Positions 44,899-56,300 of a DNA stretch of 64,000 nucleotides are shown piece after piece. The notes beneath the pieces are model-generated. The model worked only from the letters and a program-made list of their open reading frames with translations. It did no database searches and was not told the DNA's origin. Position numbers and translations under genes: made by a program. Source of the stretch: Favolaschia claudopus (lineage: Eukaryota > Basidiomycota > Agaricomycetes > Agaricales > Mycenaceae); contig JAWWNJ010000127.1 of the NCBI GenBank assembly GCA_037176885.1, positions 372,001 through 436,000 of the forward strand, in the 5' to 3' direction. Numbering within the stretch: position 1 is the stretch's first letter; each line of letters opens with the position of its first letter.

Positions 44899-45916
44899 AT
44901 GGAAGTCCCGCCGGATGTTTCTGACTTGTCGCGATGTTTCTCCTTTCAGACAATGTTTCTTACTCTTTATGTATGTATCTTCCGCACTTCGTATATCCTC
45001 TCGCTATTCGGCAAGAGGATCTCCTCGCAGTTGTGTCTGCAATGTACGACTGCCTCGACGGTTCGGATGTTATCAAGACTCTTCCAAAACACGGCAAGTC
45101 AGTCCAGTTCCCCTACGTGGATTCGAATCGTAAGCCGCTTCAACTTGTTATTATTTTGAATCCTGATTAATCGACCCAGAAACTACAACATTCGCCGTTA
45201 CCTCCCCTACCCAAATCCTCGCTGAGAAAACTGTGAACGGGGAGAAGATTCAGTGCTACCATGTCATCTCTTTATCAAACCCGACGACTCATGGGCACAT
45301 GTTGGAACTCATATCTTCAAATCAGTTAAAGGCATTCCTGAACACAACCTTCATGAACAGGTCTGTCGTTATCTTTTGTTCGCGCTAACTGAAGTTGAAT
45401 AATGAATTCCAGGTGGATCCTGTGAATCCATGTGGTTTCTGTGGGCGAGCTGGGTGTCAGATCGACCTATCTGGACTGCCTAATGCTCGCACGACACCGA
45501 AACTCGTTGCTGGATGCTCGCGCGCACACCCCTTCAGCTACGGACACCGCAAAAAATCCGCCACTCCGTGCACCAATGTCCCCATCCTTTGCATGTTATG
45601 TCCAGTTATTGCGCCCAGGAAATCCCCTCCGGTGTTCTGGAAGTACTCGATGTATCCTCACATCCGAGTCGCGCACCCGCAACACTGGGATGACTTGTTG
45701 AGTCGACCCATGAACCTTCCCGCGGACCTAGCTCTCAATATTGCCATTTCGCGCGAAGAAATGAAGGCTCTTGGCGCGATTTCCGGTCTTGGAAATGCAC
45801 CGCTAGCCCAGACAATCCAGCATCCCGCTCGTCGTGGTCAGAAAAGGCCGCTAGAAGATATTACAAACACCGACTCGGCGGAGGCAAGCCCTTCTTCGCG
45901 GTTGCGACTCACATAA
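44899..45916 (+). CDS. Uncharacterised protein with a zinc-finger-like C-terminal part
   Basis: Four exons are proposed. MEVPPDVSDL... joins DLLAVVSAMYDCLDGSDVIK through a 47-nt intron. It joins TTTFAVTSPTQILAEKTVNG through a GTAAGC...CCCAG intron, then VDPVNPCGFCGRAGC. The last exon holds paired Cys motifs (CGFCGRAGC; CTNVPILCMLC) and WKYSMYPHIRVAHP. That pattern (C-x2-C...PCTN..C..C...WKY..H...HP) resembles basidiomycete hypothetical proteins often found near transposons. The tail is basic (RRGQKRPLED). The third junction does not keep frame with the obvious splice sites, so there may be an indel. Function unknown. Confidence 0.5.
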
Positions 45917-46567
45917 TTGTTTTGCTTTCAAATCAATTCATGATACTGATAATATATAGTCTCTTACCTCACGTATATACGCTACTCCCTCTTATCATCC
46001 ATATGCCGCTGAATATCCCTCACCCTCCTCGAATATTTTGAACCTCGTACATAGTTCAACTTTACCGCGTCAAATACTTACTCAATATTTCTAGTACTCA
46101 TACTGAATGTTCCGTAGCTACCTACTATTGAGCTTTATTGAACTCTGTGCCCAACTATCTATTTGGCGGCGGACAATCTCCAGAACCTGCGATTCAAACT
46201 ACAGCGAAGTGCGACTGACTACCGTTTTGGGAAGGCGGACCACCGGACCGACTGATTGCGGTGTTGGTGGTTCGAGCTCCGGGGTCCTGGTCAGGAGGTT
46301 TTGGGTAGTTGCGGTCGGCAGGTTTTGATTCCGACGCCCCTTGATCCTATCCCGCAAACAACGACCTTGCGAGATCTGCTGGACCAGTGTTGGCGGGGTC
46401 GGTCAATAGCGGTCAATAAACGGTCAAAGACGTTTGACGGATGCGGTCTATGACCCCGGTCATAGACCGTTCCGATGGTCAAGTGCCGACGGGTCGACAT
46501 CCGATCCCGAACAAGTCCGAAATTTCCGAATATCCGAATGTCGTCATCTCCCGGAGGTAATAATGTT
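45917..46567. other. No recognisable gene
   Basis: AT-rich flank followed by a GC-rich stretch with GACCG/CGGTC words (46190-46500). Nothing supported. Confidence 0.3.
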
Positions 46568-46914
46568 TTCGTCTCCAGTGTTGTACTTAAGACCTTAAGT
46601 AATAAGGCCTTAACTCTTATTAAGGTAAGGCCTTAATATTGGGGGCAGCACATATGAAGGCCTCAATAACCCTTAGGTTGAATTGATGGCCGATCATCCG
46701 CCATCAATCAAGAGTTTTTACATAGGCGGTTATTTGCCGGTTATTATCAGGCCGATGCCAGCATCGCTTGGCCTGATCTGTTGTGAGATCTGTTTCCCGT
46801 ACCTCCCGACGCTTTACCGCATTTTCGGAGCAGAATACTATTGATGCAATCGGCATCGTCCGGCGAGTCTATTTTGAATGTTCTATGACGCAATTTACAT
46901 CCAGCTGGTCGGTC

Positions 46915-48815
46915 TGATTTGATTTGATTTGATTTGAAGTTCTAATATATGCTGTACCTGGCTACGGAAGAGCTATGCAGCAGTACGGTAAGGGTCGGCG
47001 GGGATTTCATATAGTAGGTAGTTTGGAAACGGTAATATAGACTATAACGAGAGAGGAAAAGAAGGTTAAGTATCGCGCAAGGGAATGAAAGTTTGAGGAG
47101 TAACAGTATCAAATATTTGAGATGGAACGGGAAGGAAGGGGAAGAGGGAGACATAGGGTGGGTATGAATCAAGGATGAAGAATACAGAAGAATAAAAGAG
47201 AGCGGAGAGGATTAACGAGGGGATTGTATGTACGGGAGAGGGTGGACCGACGACTTATCTAAAGCCTGGTGAAGGTCCTTCATGCGCTCCGCCAGAGTTA
47301 CCGCCAACTCTTTCCGACGCGGGCAGGTATACGAATCCGCGCGGTGCTTTCCACCACAATTGAGGCATTCCACAGGGCCAGAACATTGGGAGGTGTCGCC
47401 GTGAGGATGGTCCGCCGAGGGCTTCGCACATATGCCGCAAGATGGCTTCTTGACGTTGCATCGAGCCTTGGTGTGTCCGTATTTATGACATCCCCAGCAC
47501 TGGGAGATGCGAAGATGCGGGAAGCCACGAGCGACAGTGGGACTAGTGGAACACAGGATGATGCGGCCGCGTGAGAGCGCAAGATCGACCTTTTCGCGTG
47601 ACTGGAGAAGGAAATATACAGAACCGGCACGTTTTGGCTTACGCCCGCTGGCCACGATGGCGGCTGTCTGCGATTCGGAAGGCGGGCGATTGACCCAAGT
47701 TGGGAGACCGGTGACTGGGCCCAAATCTGGATTCCGGATCTCAAACTCGCGCTTCAACTCTCCCATGTCTGCAACCTCATCAAACGGCACTCCGTTCACC
47801 TGAAGGTGGCCATGTAATGCTACCGGCGCAACGCGGCCGCCAGGCAAGATCGCAGGACCCCAGCGAGACCACTCCTTGCTGAGTATGTCAGTAGCCGACG
47901 CAGATCCAGGTACAAGAAAGATGCTGGTGCTGCTTTGCTTCTTCGCGAAGAGTAGGCTAGGGAGGGACAAGGAAGCGAGGTGTTTATTGACAGTGGCGAT
48001 GATCTCCGGGTAAGGCGCATTGAAGAGGGGTGGGACGTCACCATCAAAGCGAACGAGAATACGCTCATCGCTTGGCGCAGGTAGCGGAGGTGGCTTTGGT
48101 TTGGGAACAGGGGGAGTGGCGGGCTTCACGGCAGCAGCGGCCACCGCGGCGTACGAAAGAGCTTTCTCCGCTTTGAACGAAGCGACTTCCTTCGAGAGCG
48201 ATGCAATGGCTTTGTTCTGAGCCTCGGATTTCGCGGAGAGCTCCTTGAGGGATGGCATAACTGCCTGGAGGAGGAGAGCGCTAAAGGAGGAGGTGGATTC
48301 CGACTCGCGCACAATGGTCACGTGGTTGGCGAGTCGTTGCTGTATCGCGCTGAGGATCTTCCAGAACTCTTGAGTGATAGCGCTAGAGGTCTGGAGCCAT
48401 TTCAAGATATCGCCAAAGACCTCTGCCAATGCGTCGAAAGAATCTGCGTCATCAATACGGTCCCGGGAAGTCAACAAGAACTCCTTCTTAGCTCGCGAAG
48501 CCTCCACTTGTAACTGCTTCGATTGGGTCGACCTTTCAGCACGCACTGTAGGAGCTGGCTTTGTCAATGCAATGGATTGGTTGACTGGAGAGCTTGGGGA
48601 GGGAGGGAGAATCGGCGAGGTAGCGGGAACGGTAACTGTAACAGATGATGACGTGGCAGCGACGGCGGCGGGGCCTTCCGCGGTGATAGTGGCGGTCTGG
48701 GCAGTCCTTGTCTGCTTGCGAGTGGCTGGGCGAGGTCCAGGGTCGGTGGAGATGGCGGCTAGGAACTTTGACTTTTCTTTGGATTTGGCGGACATGATGG
48801 TGGGAGGACGGTAGA
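46915..48815 (-). mobile_element. ORF1-only LINE retrotransposon ('half-LINE')
   Basis: On the minus strand the element runs from TCTACCGTCCTCCCACCATC, just before the ORF1 start, to a (CAAAT)n tail. It is bounded by a 12-bp target duplication AGCTGGTCGGTC on the plus strand (46903-46914 and 48816-48827). Only about 300 bp separates the ORF1 stop from the tail, and no endonuclease or reverse transcriptase sequence is present. Movement would need the machinery of another LINE. The 3' end is shared with the stub at 16332-16382, so the family has other members. Confidence 0.9.
47212..48795 (-). CDS. LINE ORF1 (gag-like) protein with three CCHC knuckles, 527 aa
   Basis: RNA-binding ORF1 protein of the non-LTR retrotransposon. 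A Ser/Thr/Pro-rich basic N-terminal part (MSAKSKEKSKFL) is followed by a helical segment (about 100-230) that may oligomerise. Next is a Pro-rich linker (PPVPKPKPPPLPAPSDERIL) and a globular part with FLVPGSASATDILSKEWSRW and LHGHLQVNGVPFDEVADMGE. Close to the C-terminus are three zinc knuckles: CWGCHKYGHTKARC, CGICAKPSADHPHGDTSQC and CLNCGGKHRADSYTC. This triple-CCHC arrangement is typical of ORF1 in Tad/I/Jockey-like LINEs. The frame is fully open and the Met is only 20 bp from the LINE 5' end. Confidence 0.9.
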   Translation of the reverse strand: MSAKSKEKSKFLAAISTDPGPRPATRKQTRTAQTATITAEGPAAVAATSSSVTVTVPATSPILPPSPSSPVNQSIALTKPAPTVRAERSTQSKQLQVEASRAKKEFLLTSRDRIDDADSFDALAEVFGDILKWLQTSSAITQEFWKILSAIQQRLANHVTIVRESESTSSFSALLLQAVMPSLKELSAKSEAQNKAIASLSKEVASFKAEKALSYAAVAAAAVKPATPPVPKPKPPPLPAPSDERILVRFDGDVPPLFNAPYPEIIATVNKHLASLSLPSLLFAKKQSSTSIFLVPGSASATDILSKEWSRWGPAILPGGRVAPVALHGHLQVNGVPFDEVADMGELKREFEIRNPDLGPVTGLPTWVNRPPSESQTAAIVASGRKPKRAGSVYFLLQSREKVDLALSRGRIILCSTSPTVARGFPHLRISQCWGCHKYGHTKARCNVKKPSCGICAKPSADHPHGDTSQCSGPVECLNCGGKHRADSYTCPRRKELAVTLAERMKDLHQALDKSSVHPLPYIQSPR

Positions 48816-49149
48816 AGCTGGTCGGTCAACCAAATATTACGGTCACTATCAGGGCTTGTTGTGCAATCTGTGCTGGTTTGAGCTCTTCCCGAATTTTTTG
48901 CGGGTCCGACCATTTTAGGAAATGGGCTTAATTTGACCCTTAATAATAGGCTCCCTTAATAACACTTAAAAAGACCCTAAGGCCTTAACTTTGAGAGGCA
49001 CCCTTATTAAGACCCTTAAGTACAGCACTGTTCGTCTCTACCTCAGTACTCACTATACTTCTCATTGTCAGTAAAGGTGGAATCCTGCTCCGATTTCATT
49101 CTAGTTTCATATTCTAAATACATTCAGAAATTCTAATTTCGCCAGGCCC

Positions 49150-49337
49150 TTGTGTCGAATTGTCAAATCGGTTCAGCGGGGTCACGCGTCACACCCCCTG
49201 TCGATTTGAATGAAATTGTACGGTATTGGTACATGCTCTAGTATACACTAGAAAAAAAAACTCAATTTTCTACGCTTTGTTGCTGTACAGAAAATGCGGA
49301 AATAGAAAGTGGCTATCCAAGGAACCCTACTACACTG
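49150..49337. repeat. Fragments of two TA-target elements
   Basis: About 49150-49230 resembles an end of the 18467-18972 element. 49232-49337 is the left part of element A in inverse orientation, ending CTACTACACTG before TA. Confidence 0.6.
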
Positions 49338-49339
49338 TA

Positions 49340-49437
49340 CAGTCGTCTCTGTCTTGACCCATACCCCTCAAATTTGCCTTCAAAATCATGGGTTATGGGG
49401 AAGTACAGGTAAGTATGGGTTAAGACAGTGACGACGG
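49340..49437. mobile_element. TA-target MITE, 98 bp
   Basis: The left end CAGTCGTCTCTGTCTTGACC and the inverse right end (GGTTAAGACAGTGACGACGG) are flanked by TA. Sequence style (CAGTCG...ACCCATA) matches the MITE at 35332-35497. It abuts element A, sharing the TA. Confidence 0.75.
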
Positions 49438-49440
49438 TAC

Positions 49441-50100
49441 GCCAGTCACGTGTTGGGTAGAATTGCTCGCGGTGCGCGGCGCCGTCGGGAAGGTTCGTGG
49501 GAACCGGGAGCAACATCTCGACATCCGGTAGCGACATCTCGACATGGTCCCGTGGTTTCATGTCAAAGTCACGTTACTTTTCACGTGTCCTGATCCTTGT
49601 GTTTTCATGTACAAGCTTTAGCTCCCTGCCTCCGGCACGGCCGACTCGCTGCGCTCGCCGGCCTCCCTTCGTTCGGTCACACAGCTTGTTGGGGCTGGCC
49701 GCCCCAAACCCCGCTGCGCTCGCTCCGCTCGCTCCGCTCGCGACGTCTAGTACGATCTCAACATCTCGACATTGACCCCGTGATTTTCTGTCAAAAGTCA
49801 CGCGACTGATGGCCTGGCCCTCTTTTCAAGTATAGGATCCTATACTTTAAAAGAGGACGGCACAGCCTCAGCTCCAGGAAAGGGAATTCACCCCGTGACC
49901 TTCTGTCAAACCGTGAGATCTCCGCGGCGACGCGCGCTGGCGAGTGCAGCGAGCGGCAGTGCGGCGCCGTCGACAAAGGTCGACAAGCAATTCACTGCGG
50001 GGTTTGGGGCGGCAGCCCCGACGAGCTGTGTGACCGCCGTAGGCACGCCGCGAGCGCAGCGAGTGGCCCGTGCCGAAGGCAGGGAGCTAAAGCTCGTAGG
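49441..50100. repeat. GC-rich palindromic repeat D, two copies head to head
   Basis: Words recur here and at 60722-60933, 61793-62096 and 63040-63737: CTCGCTGCGCTCGC, CTGCCGAAGGC-type palindromes, GGGGTTTGGGGCGG, CACAGCTTGT and TCGAGATGTCG. Two copies meet in a palindrome CAAGTATAGGATCCTATACTT centred at 49837/49838. No stable coding frame crosses all copies. Confidence 0.75.
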
Positions 50101-50148
50101 ATTGAATCAAGAGTCACGCGACTGTAAACGTGGACCGAACGCCATCAC

Positions 50149-51783
50149 GTGACAGCTGACGAACTTCTCCTTCAAGTTCTTCGCGTCTTTCATACGGCCA
50201 ACACTGAATGGACCAAAGGCGGAAAGACTTCTCTTATACCTCAGGATTTGCTCCGGCGTCTCCTGTCTTCAATCGCACGAATACTGGACACCAAGACGTA
50301 CTTGATCTTTGCGCGCGCTTTTACGCTGACCTGGTTTGTGGCCAGTAGTGCGAAGACAATATCCTCGACTAATCGACGTTCACCTACACACAGACAGATG
50401 TTTATTTGTCCCTGTCTTCTGATGGCTTGAAAGACTCTGATATGGGAATCCTACTTGCGGAGCTCGGTTCAACGCTCGATGTCTGTGCTCGCGTGAGTTG
50501 TCGATACAATGGCCCATAATAACTGTTACTGAGGTGTACGGTGTAGAGACAAGACGAGCTCCATCCAGGCGTATTATCTTTGGCCCATTGTAAAGTACCA
50601 GCTTTGCATCGGAATCATACCGACTCCTATGAAGCGATGTCAAGCTTGCCACCTTCGATCGCTCCCGAGAACGCTTTCCTCTTGCCGATGGTTGCTCGGT
50701 GGCTAAAACCCCCTTTGTCCTACTACACAATGGTCTCTTCGAAAGCAGTAGCCGTGTTAGAACGCCTTGCGCGTTGGCCATCTCCCCTGGCTCGCCATGA
50801 ACAATTCCCCCTCCCCCCTAGCGTGCAGACTCCAACGGGGTCTTTTGTTATTGATGATCTGCTTGCCCTTGGACAGGACCTCATCAACTACCATGATCTG
50901 TGCGCCCAAGACAGCACTCCCATGGACACCGTAGCGTCCGTTATGGATCTGCTATTGAAGAGCTATCTCACTCGGCCTTGGCGAACAGGACACAGGGTGG
51001 TTTCCATGTCCAATATTGCGGCCACAGATAGGGGAATGCTACGTTGCCGTCTTGGATGGGAGGCTGTGGTGGGTCGCCTCGGGTCTCGGTTTGTCTTCGG
51101 GGACTATCATTGGCAATACACTGGAAGAACTGGACAAGGTGTTCCCAGCCCCACCTGTTACACCTCCAGAATCCGATCGTGCCCGAAAGGAGTATCTGGA
51201 CCGCCGGGGTAGAGAACCCTGGGCTGCATCGGTCCGGACACCCCCTGGATGGTTTAGCGATATGCACACCGACTTCGCCGGCCTCGCTCAAGCCATCGTT
51301 CATTTCGAAGGAGAGAAGCTGTGGCTATTGTGGCCTGCAACAGCGAAGAACCTCAACTGGTGGGGACTCCAGCATCCACAACCATGGATTGGACATCCCT
51401 CACGACTCCTTGAGGCCCTGGATTCTCTTGAGGGCCTGGAGATCATGCACGTCTCTGACCCTTGCGCTTTCATTGTCCCTCCTTTCTGCATTCACGCGGT
51501 CATTGCTTTCGCCGGATCCTCCCATACATGTGTCTCGTTTGCGCATGCGGCGCATTGGGCCACCGCGCAGGCAGGTCTTGAATTCTGCAAAGGTCTTGTT
51601 CGCAACCCCATGTATCCTGCCAACAGTGCTGTTGAACTCGTGGAGAAGGTTGAACACGAAGCTCCGCTGTGGGAAAAAGTCATGGGCAAGAAGTCACAGG
51701 CAAGTGCCTATCTCGCAGCATGGAAGCGAGATACCGCGGCCATCTATGTACGCCATAAAAACCGCAATGTCAGCTCTGTTTAG
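50149..51783 (+). CDS. JmjC-type dioxygenase-like protein
   Basis: JmjC proteins are Fe(II)/2-oxoglutarate oxygenases, many of them histone or protein demethylases or hydroxylases. The first visible exon (ADELLLQVLRVFHTANTEWT) follows an acceptor-like CACGTGACAG, so a true start may lie upstream in or before repeat D. An intron ending GGTGTAG leads into QDELHPGVLSLAHCKVPALH. After a frame step near 51000 (a 31-nt GTGGTT...CACAG intron or an indel) comes the catalytic part. This has MHTDFAGLAQAIVHFEGEKL (metal ligands His and Asp), LWLLWP, and FIVPPFCIHAVIAFAGSS (third ligand His and the usual Ser/Thr-rich strand). The stop is at 51781-51783. All three iron ligands are present. Substrate cannot be inferred. 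Confidence 0.72.
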
Positions 51784-53360
51784 ACCAGTAACTAGGCTCG
51801 CAGTTTATTTGGTAAATCTATATTGGCAGGTTGCTAGGAAGGAATTCGATCCAAGTGAGGTTATGCAGGGTAATTCGGAGGGATTTTGGGGCAATTGGGG
51901 GAAATTGCCGCGGGAGGCTTTTCCTGATGAACACAGGAGGAGAGGAGGAGGAGGATGGCTCAGACGAAGAAGGAGCAGAGGAGCCAGTGGGGAGTGTGGA
52001 CAGTGACGACGAAGAATAATGGCGTCCACGCCACGACAACACCACGCGTCGCGGCCCGGAGACCGACCCAAAACTCCGTACCCAAACTCGCCTTACGACC
52101 CAAGAACCACACCCTACTTATTTATGCGTAGTTTACTGCGCCGGCTTCTTAGCTACGTAGTGTAGCTTGTGCCGTCAACCGAATCTCTCGCTCACCCGTC
52201 ACCTGTACCAAAAGCGTTCAGTTCACATGTCCCCGTCACCCGTCACCTAAACACGTAATACTACAGTATCTGTTTGGTGATGTTTCGTTTGCCCGCCTCA
52301 ATGGCTCAGATGGTACCAAACTTGTACCAAACTTCTCTCTGCTTCATCCACGAGAATGTCAACGGGCAAAAAAAAAAAAAAAAAAAAAGCGCTCCACGGG
52401 ACAGTTTCTATATTCCGAGTCGCGAGCTCGACTCAGGAATGGCCAAAAGTGTGGGAGTGGAACTCGGAGAATTACCAAATACGGCCTGATGGTGGGACTC
52501 GGACGCTCGGCTAGTGAAGTTCTGATAGTGGGACTCGGCTTCCCGGCACATCAGTCAATCAAATACTCGGAATCAGCTTGAAAAACCCGACCCGACTCAT
52601 TTGTCTGAGCCCCACTCAGTGGGCCTCCGCGGCGAGCGGTAGCATCACGCAGTGGGCCAAGCGGCGAGCGGATAGCCCGGCGCAGCGGTCGGGGTCTGGA
52701 AAACCCCAGTCGTCCGGGCCGGCGCCCGTAATATGGCAAAATTCGGAATAAATAGAAAAGTAAGAACGAAACGAGTGTTAAATACTCGGACATGCCGTCA
52801 GGCCAACGGAGGGGGGTCTGGGGGGAACCTCGTTCCCACCAGTCAGTATTTAAGATATTTAATAGTCCAGAAACTATGATAAATCGAAATTACACAGCGC
52901 GGCTTCAAATGCCGGAGATTGATAGAGTCTTGATCCAATAATTGCCGGGTGATTGCACTTGATGCGAAAGACATCAACAGTGGGACTCGCTTAAATAGCC
53001 GAGTTCCACAGTAACCCACTCCGCATACTGGGCTTATTAACTATGTCTGCTGAATTCAGACCCTGTTCCCCCAAAATTGGCTTCCCAACGCTGTTGTAGC
53101 TTCCGCAAACGCGCCGAAGAATCTTGATTTCTATGTCTCGATTCGGCAAATCAAAAGTATTCAAGATATGGTAAGGCATAAGTCCTTTGAGTAAGGTAGA
53201 CGACAAGCAAACGCGGACAACCCTTCCAAATCGGGAAGTTTGAGCAAGATTTTCATCAAACAGGTCCTTTTGCCAGGTTCAATTGACAAGTTAAAAATTC
53301 GGCCCGCAACAGATTGTAGAGACCCCTCCTGTACATGTTCCTACCAAACAGTTTTGAGCT
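51784..53360. other. No secure gene
   Basis: An acidic frame just after the JmjC stop (51831-52019, EEEEDGSDEEGAEEPVG) could be an alternative 3' exon. A 21-nt poly-A lies at 52368-52388. TCACCCGTCACC words at 52190-52255 match the interior of the 58613-58876 MITE. GGACTCGG words are frequent at 52430-52800 and 52980. Confidence 0.35.
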
Positions 53361-56300
53361 TCAAAGTTGACAAAGTTTAAAGCGTTTGAAAGTGACAAGT
53401 ACTCGTGTGAATCTTGCCATCAGGACTGATCTCGACACAAGAAGCGGGAATGCAGGTAAGACATCTGCGTAGTTGTCTGGCGAGTTGACCAAGGCTCTAA
53501 ATGGCTGGAGGGAAGTGTGGTTCAATCCACCTCCGAGCGTGGAACGTTCGGACTTCCAGAGTATTGTTTTCTTGTGGTGCGCTTCCAGCTGTTGGGGAAA
53601 TTTATAGTACAAGCGTTTGTTAGACTCTGTTTCGGTGCGAGGTTGACCATTGACAAGGAGGTTCCAAAATTTGGAAAGTTTCTCGTGGTCAACATTTTTC
53701 CAATCTTCATGAGGTGCGAAGACGGCGCCTGTCTTCCTGAATTGCTGATCAAGAATATGGATGTTGAATGTTATAATCTCCATGCGAGTGCAGAGGGGAA
53801 GAAGTGCGTATAAGATACGCTGTCGCAGTTGAAGGTACTGATATATGTTTGTTGAGAGGCGCGTCAAGGTGTGCACTGGCATGTCTCTATGGTGTGGTAC
53901 GCCATAGTCCTGTGGTTACCACGACCCAGTGAGTGGCGTCCTGCGTTATTATATAAGCATCCTATTTGGGAAGTAATGGCAACCGCGCCTTGACGCGACT
54001 TCGACGCGTTCCCCCACGACTTTGAGCTGGGAAATTGACTTCTTGACCAGATATAGCCTCCTCCTATCCTCAACCAACAGATTCTTGCTTCCTTCACAGT
54101 ATTTGAGGTGGAAAACGTAGAATTGCCTGATTTGGGCACATTTCCGGTGAGTACTGGTTTGAACACGAAACGAATGTGGATTGGATCAAGAGAGGAGTGT
54201 TGAGCAGAACTTTTGGCTCTTACATAGTTTTCGACGATTTCAGAGCTCTCAGTCGCGTCGAATTGGTGAAGATGAGCGCGTTGTTTGGTCGTGCATCGCC
54301 ATCAATCAGTGATACGGCAAGTCACCGGTTATCAGGGCGCGGTAACCAACAGACTATAACTTGCGAGGAACGAGCTACAAGTTGTAGCGTCTGTCTTAGA
54401 GAGACTAGGTACGCCAGTAATCCGGGGTCGCGGGAGGGTTGTGATGTTATAGGTGTGAGCGAGGGTTTCATCGATTGGAAGAATCCTAAGCGTCTCAGAG
54501 GTTGCGATGCGGGTGGAAAGCACTCGGGGACGAGGGAAGGAAGTTGTTGCCCCGATCGCGATGGCAACTCCGACGATCTCCTCCCGAATCCATAGATCAA
54601 AATGGCCTTTGTATTTTTGACCAGTACGGTTGTGAAATCCGACCTACGAATACAATTTCAAGTTGAAAATGAGGAAGCTTCTCGAGAAACTTACCCGTTT
54701 ATTGCGACGAAGTATCCAATTGATCACCAAGCATTCCGCCAATTCAGGAGATGCTTGTAGCGACCCAAAAATTCGGCGAATAGCCGTATGAACTCCGCCT
54801 TCGACCGAATTCGTCCCCCGGACTGTTCGATAAATATTCAGACCATTGCTGTCTTTGCCCATTCGATAATATAGGGGAACACCGAGAGGATCGGATAGAT
54901 ATCCATTCTGTGATGTTTTGAGCAGGTATTGAACCATTTCTTTTGCATCATCGGAGAAGACACGAGTTTTTTTGGTAGAACACTCGATATTTTCGTAAGC
55001 CGTAAACAAGATCTTCAGGCGTTCCAAAGCGTTTTACGATCCGGTATGATGCGACGAATTCGACGATTAAGGGCTGCTGCCTGTGCGCGCTTGGCATACT
55101 CCCAGTCGATGCCGTGTTTCTTGAGGACAGCCTGAACAGCGAGTACATCAGATTTATCGCGAATAAACACCGCCTCGCTGAAGTCATGAGCAAAGGCCTT
55201 GAATGCAGAGTGCTTCTTTGAAAGGAGCCGGAGGAGGCGGTCCATAAAGTGAAAGGCGTCATCCAGCACTCGGCTGGGTAGCTTCTTGGCTTGGACCGCA
55301 TTTTCAACTTGAGTATATGCCTTCTGAATCCCGGTAATCATTGCTTGAACTGGAGCAGCCTGATTACACTCAGTAACAGCATAGTCTGAAGAATGCGATG
55401 TAATCTACCTCATTGATTCTAGAGCCATTCGGGATTTCTTGCGGTGTAGCTCGAGCTTCATCTGTTGCGTCATCATCCTACAAAAAATCAGCGACCCAAC
55501 TGTGCCCAAATGCATCGAGATCACCAGTTGAACATGAAATGTTGGAAGTGACGAATCCGAGTCATCGCCGTTAAAATCAAAGTCATCATCTGCACCGAGA
55601 TCCTCATCTTCACCGGAAATGAGCTTTGATATTGCTGAGAAGACAAGGGGTCAACATGGAAGTCGGACTCAATGCTTTGTAGAGCAGGTGGCGCTGGGGT
55701 AGCAAAACCGCGGCTAGCAGGTGATGCGGAAATTGGTGGTATCTCGCCTCGGGTGTGAAGCTGGGAAGTAGCAACAACAGCTTGCTGCCCATGTGTAAAG
55801 ATCCAATCTATAGTCTACTGGTGCAGAACATGGATTGCACCGGGAACCAAGACCTGTAAAACCGGCAAAAATTTGAAACAGCTTGGGAATGGCATAGTGT
55901 GGTTGACATACCGTTGAAATCTGAATCAGAGAGCGAGAGGGAGAAATATTAATTCGTTTTGTGCTGCCCTGGTTATCCATGACTGAGTCGATGAATCCGT
56001 GATGATGGCCAATAATAAAACCTTCAGCAATGGGTTTACACCCTTGAACAAGGGTTATGAGTTGCCCATCGGTTACAGCTTGCTTCATTAACAGAGGAAG
56101 CCCAACTGAGCCGCGCGTAAGAAGGGAAATGAAAATCTGCCACTGGCAGTCAATTTCCCTGCACAAAAACTCGTCCAACTGGTCTGAGTCAGCAGCATGC
56201 GATGTGATGTCGAGAGGTGAAAACAACTTTCCGAGAGTGCTTCCAGCCAGTGCATGGAGGGAAACTGAGGGGTCATTGACAACTCCCTCGAGTTTGGCGT

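Larger units (their letters stand above)
46576..49030. mobile_element. hAT non-autonomous element hosting a LINE
   Basis: The ends CAGTGTTGTACTTAAG and its inverse (CTTAAGTACAGCACTG, one mismatch) are flanked by an exact 8-bp target duplication TTCGTCTC (46568-46575 and 49031-49038). About 100 bp inside each end is made of CCTTAAT/TTAAGGCC words. Of the 2455 bp, 1913 bp are a LINE plus its target duplication, leaving a 542-bp element without transposase. Confidence 0.93.

Noticed and set aside
46576..49030. hAT element that captured a zinc-knuckle gene
   Set aside because: The 12-bp duplication and (CAAAT)n tail show the gene arrived as a LINE insertion, not by gene capture.
51044..52006. 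320-codon plus-strand ORF
   Set aside because: It is the shifted frame over the JmjC catalytic exon, whose own frame carries the HxD...H motif.
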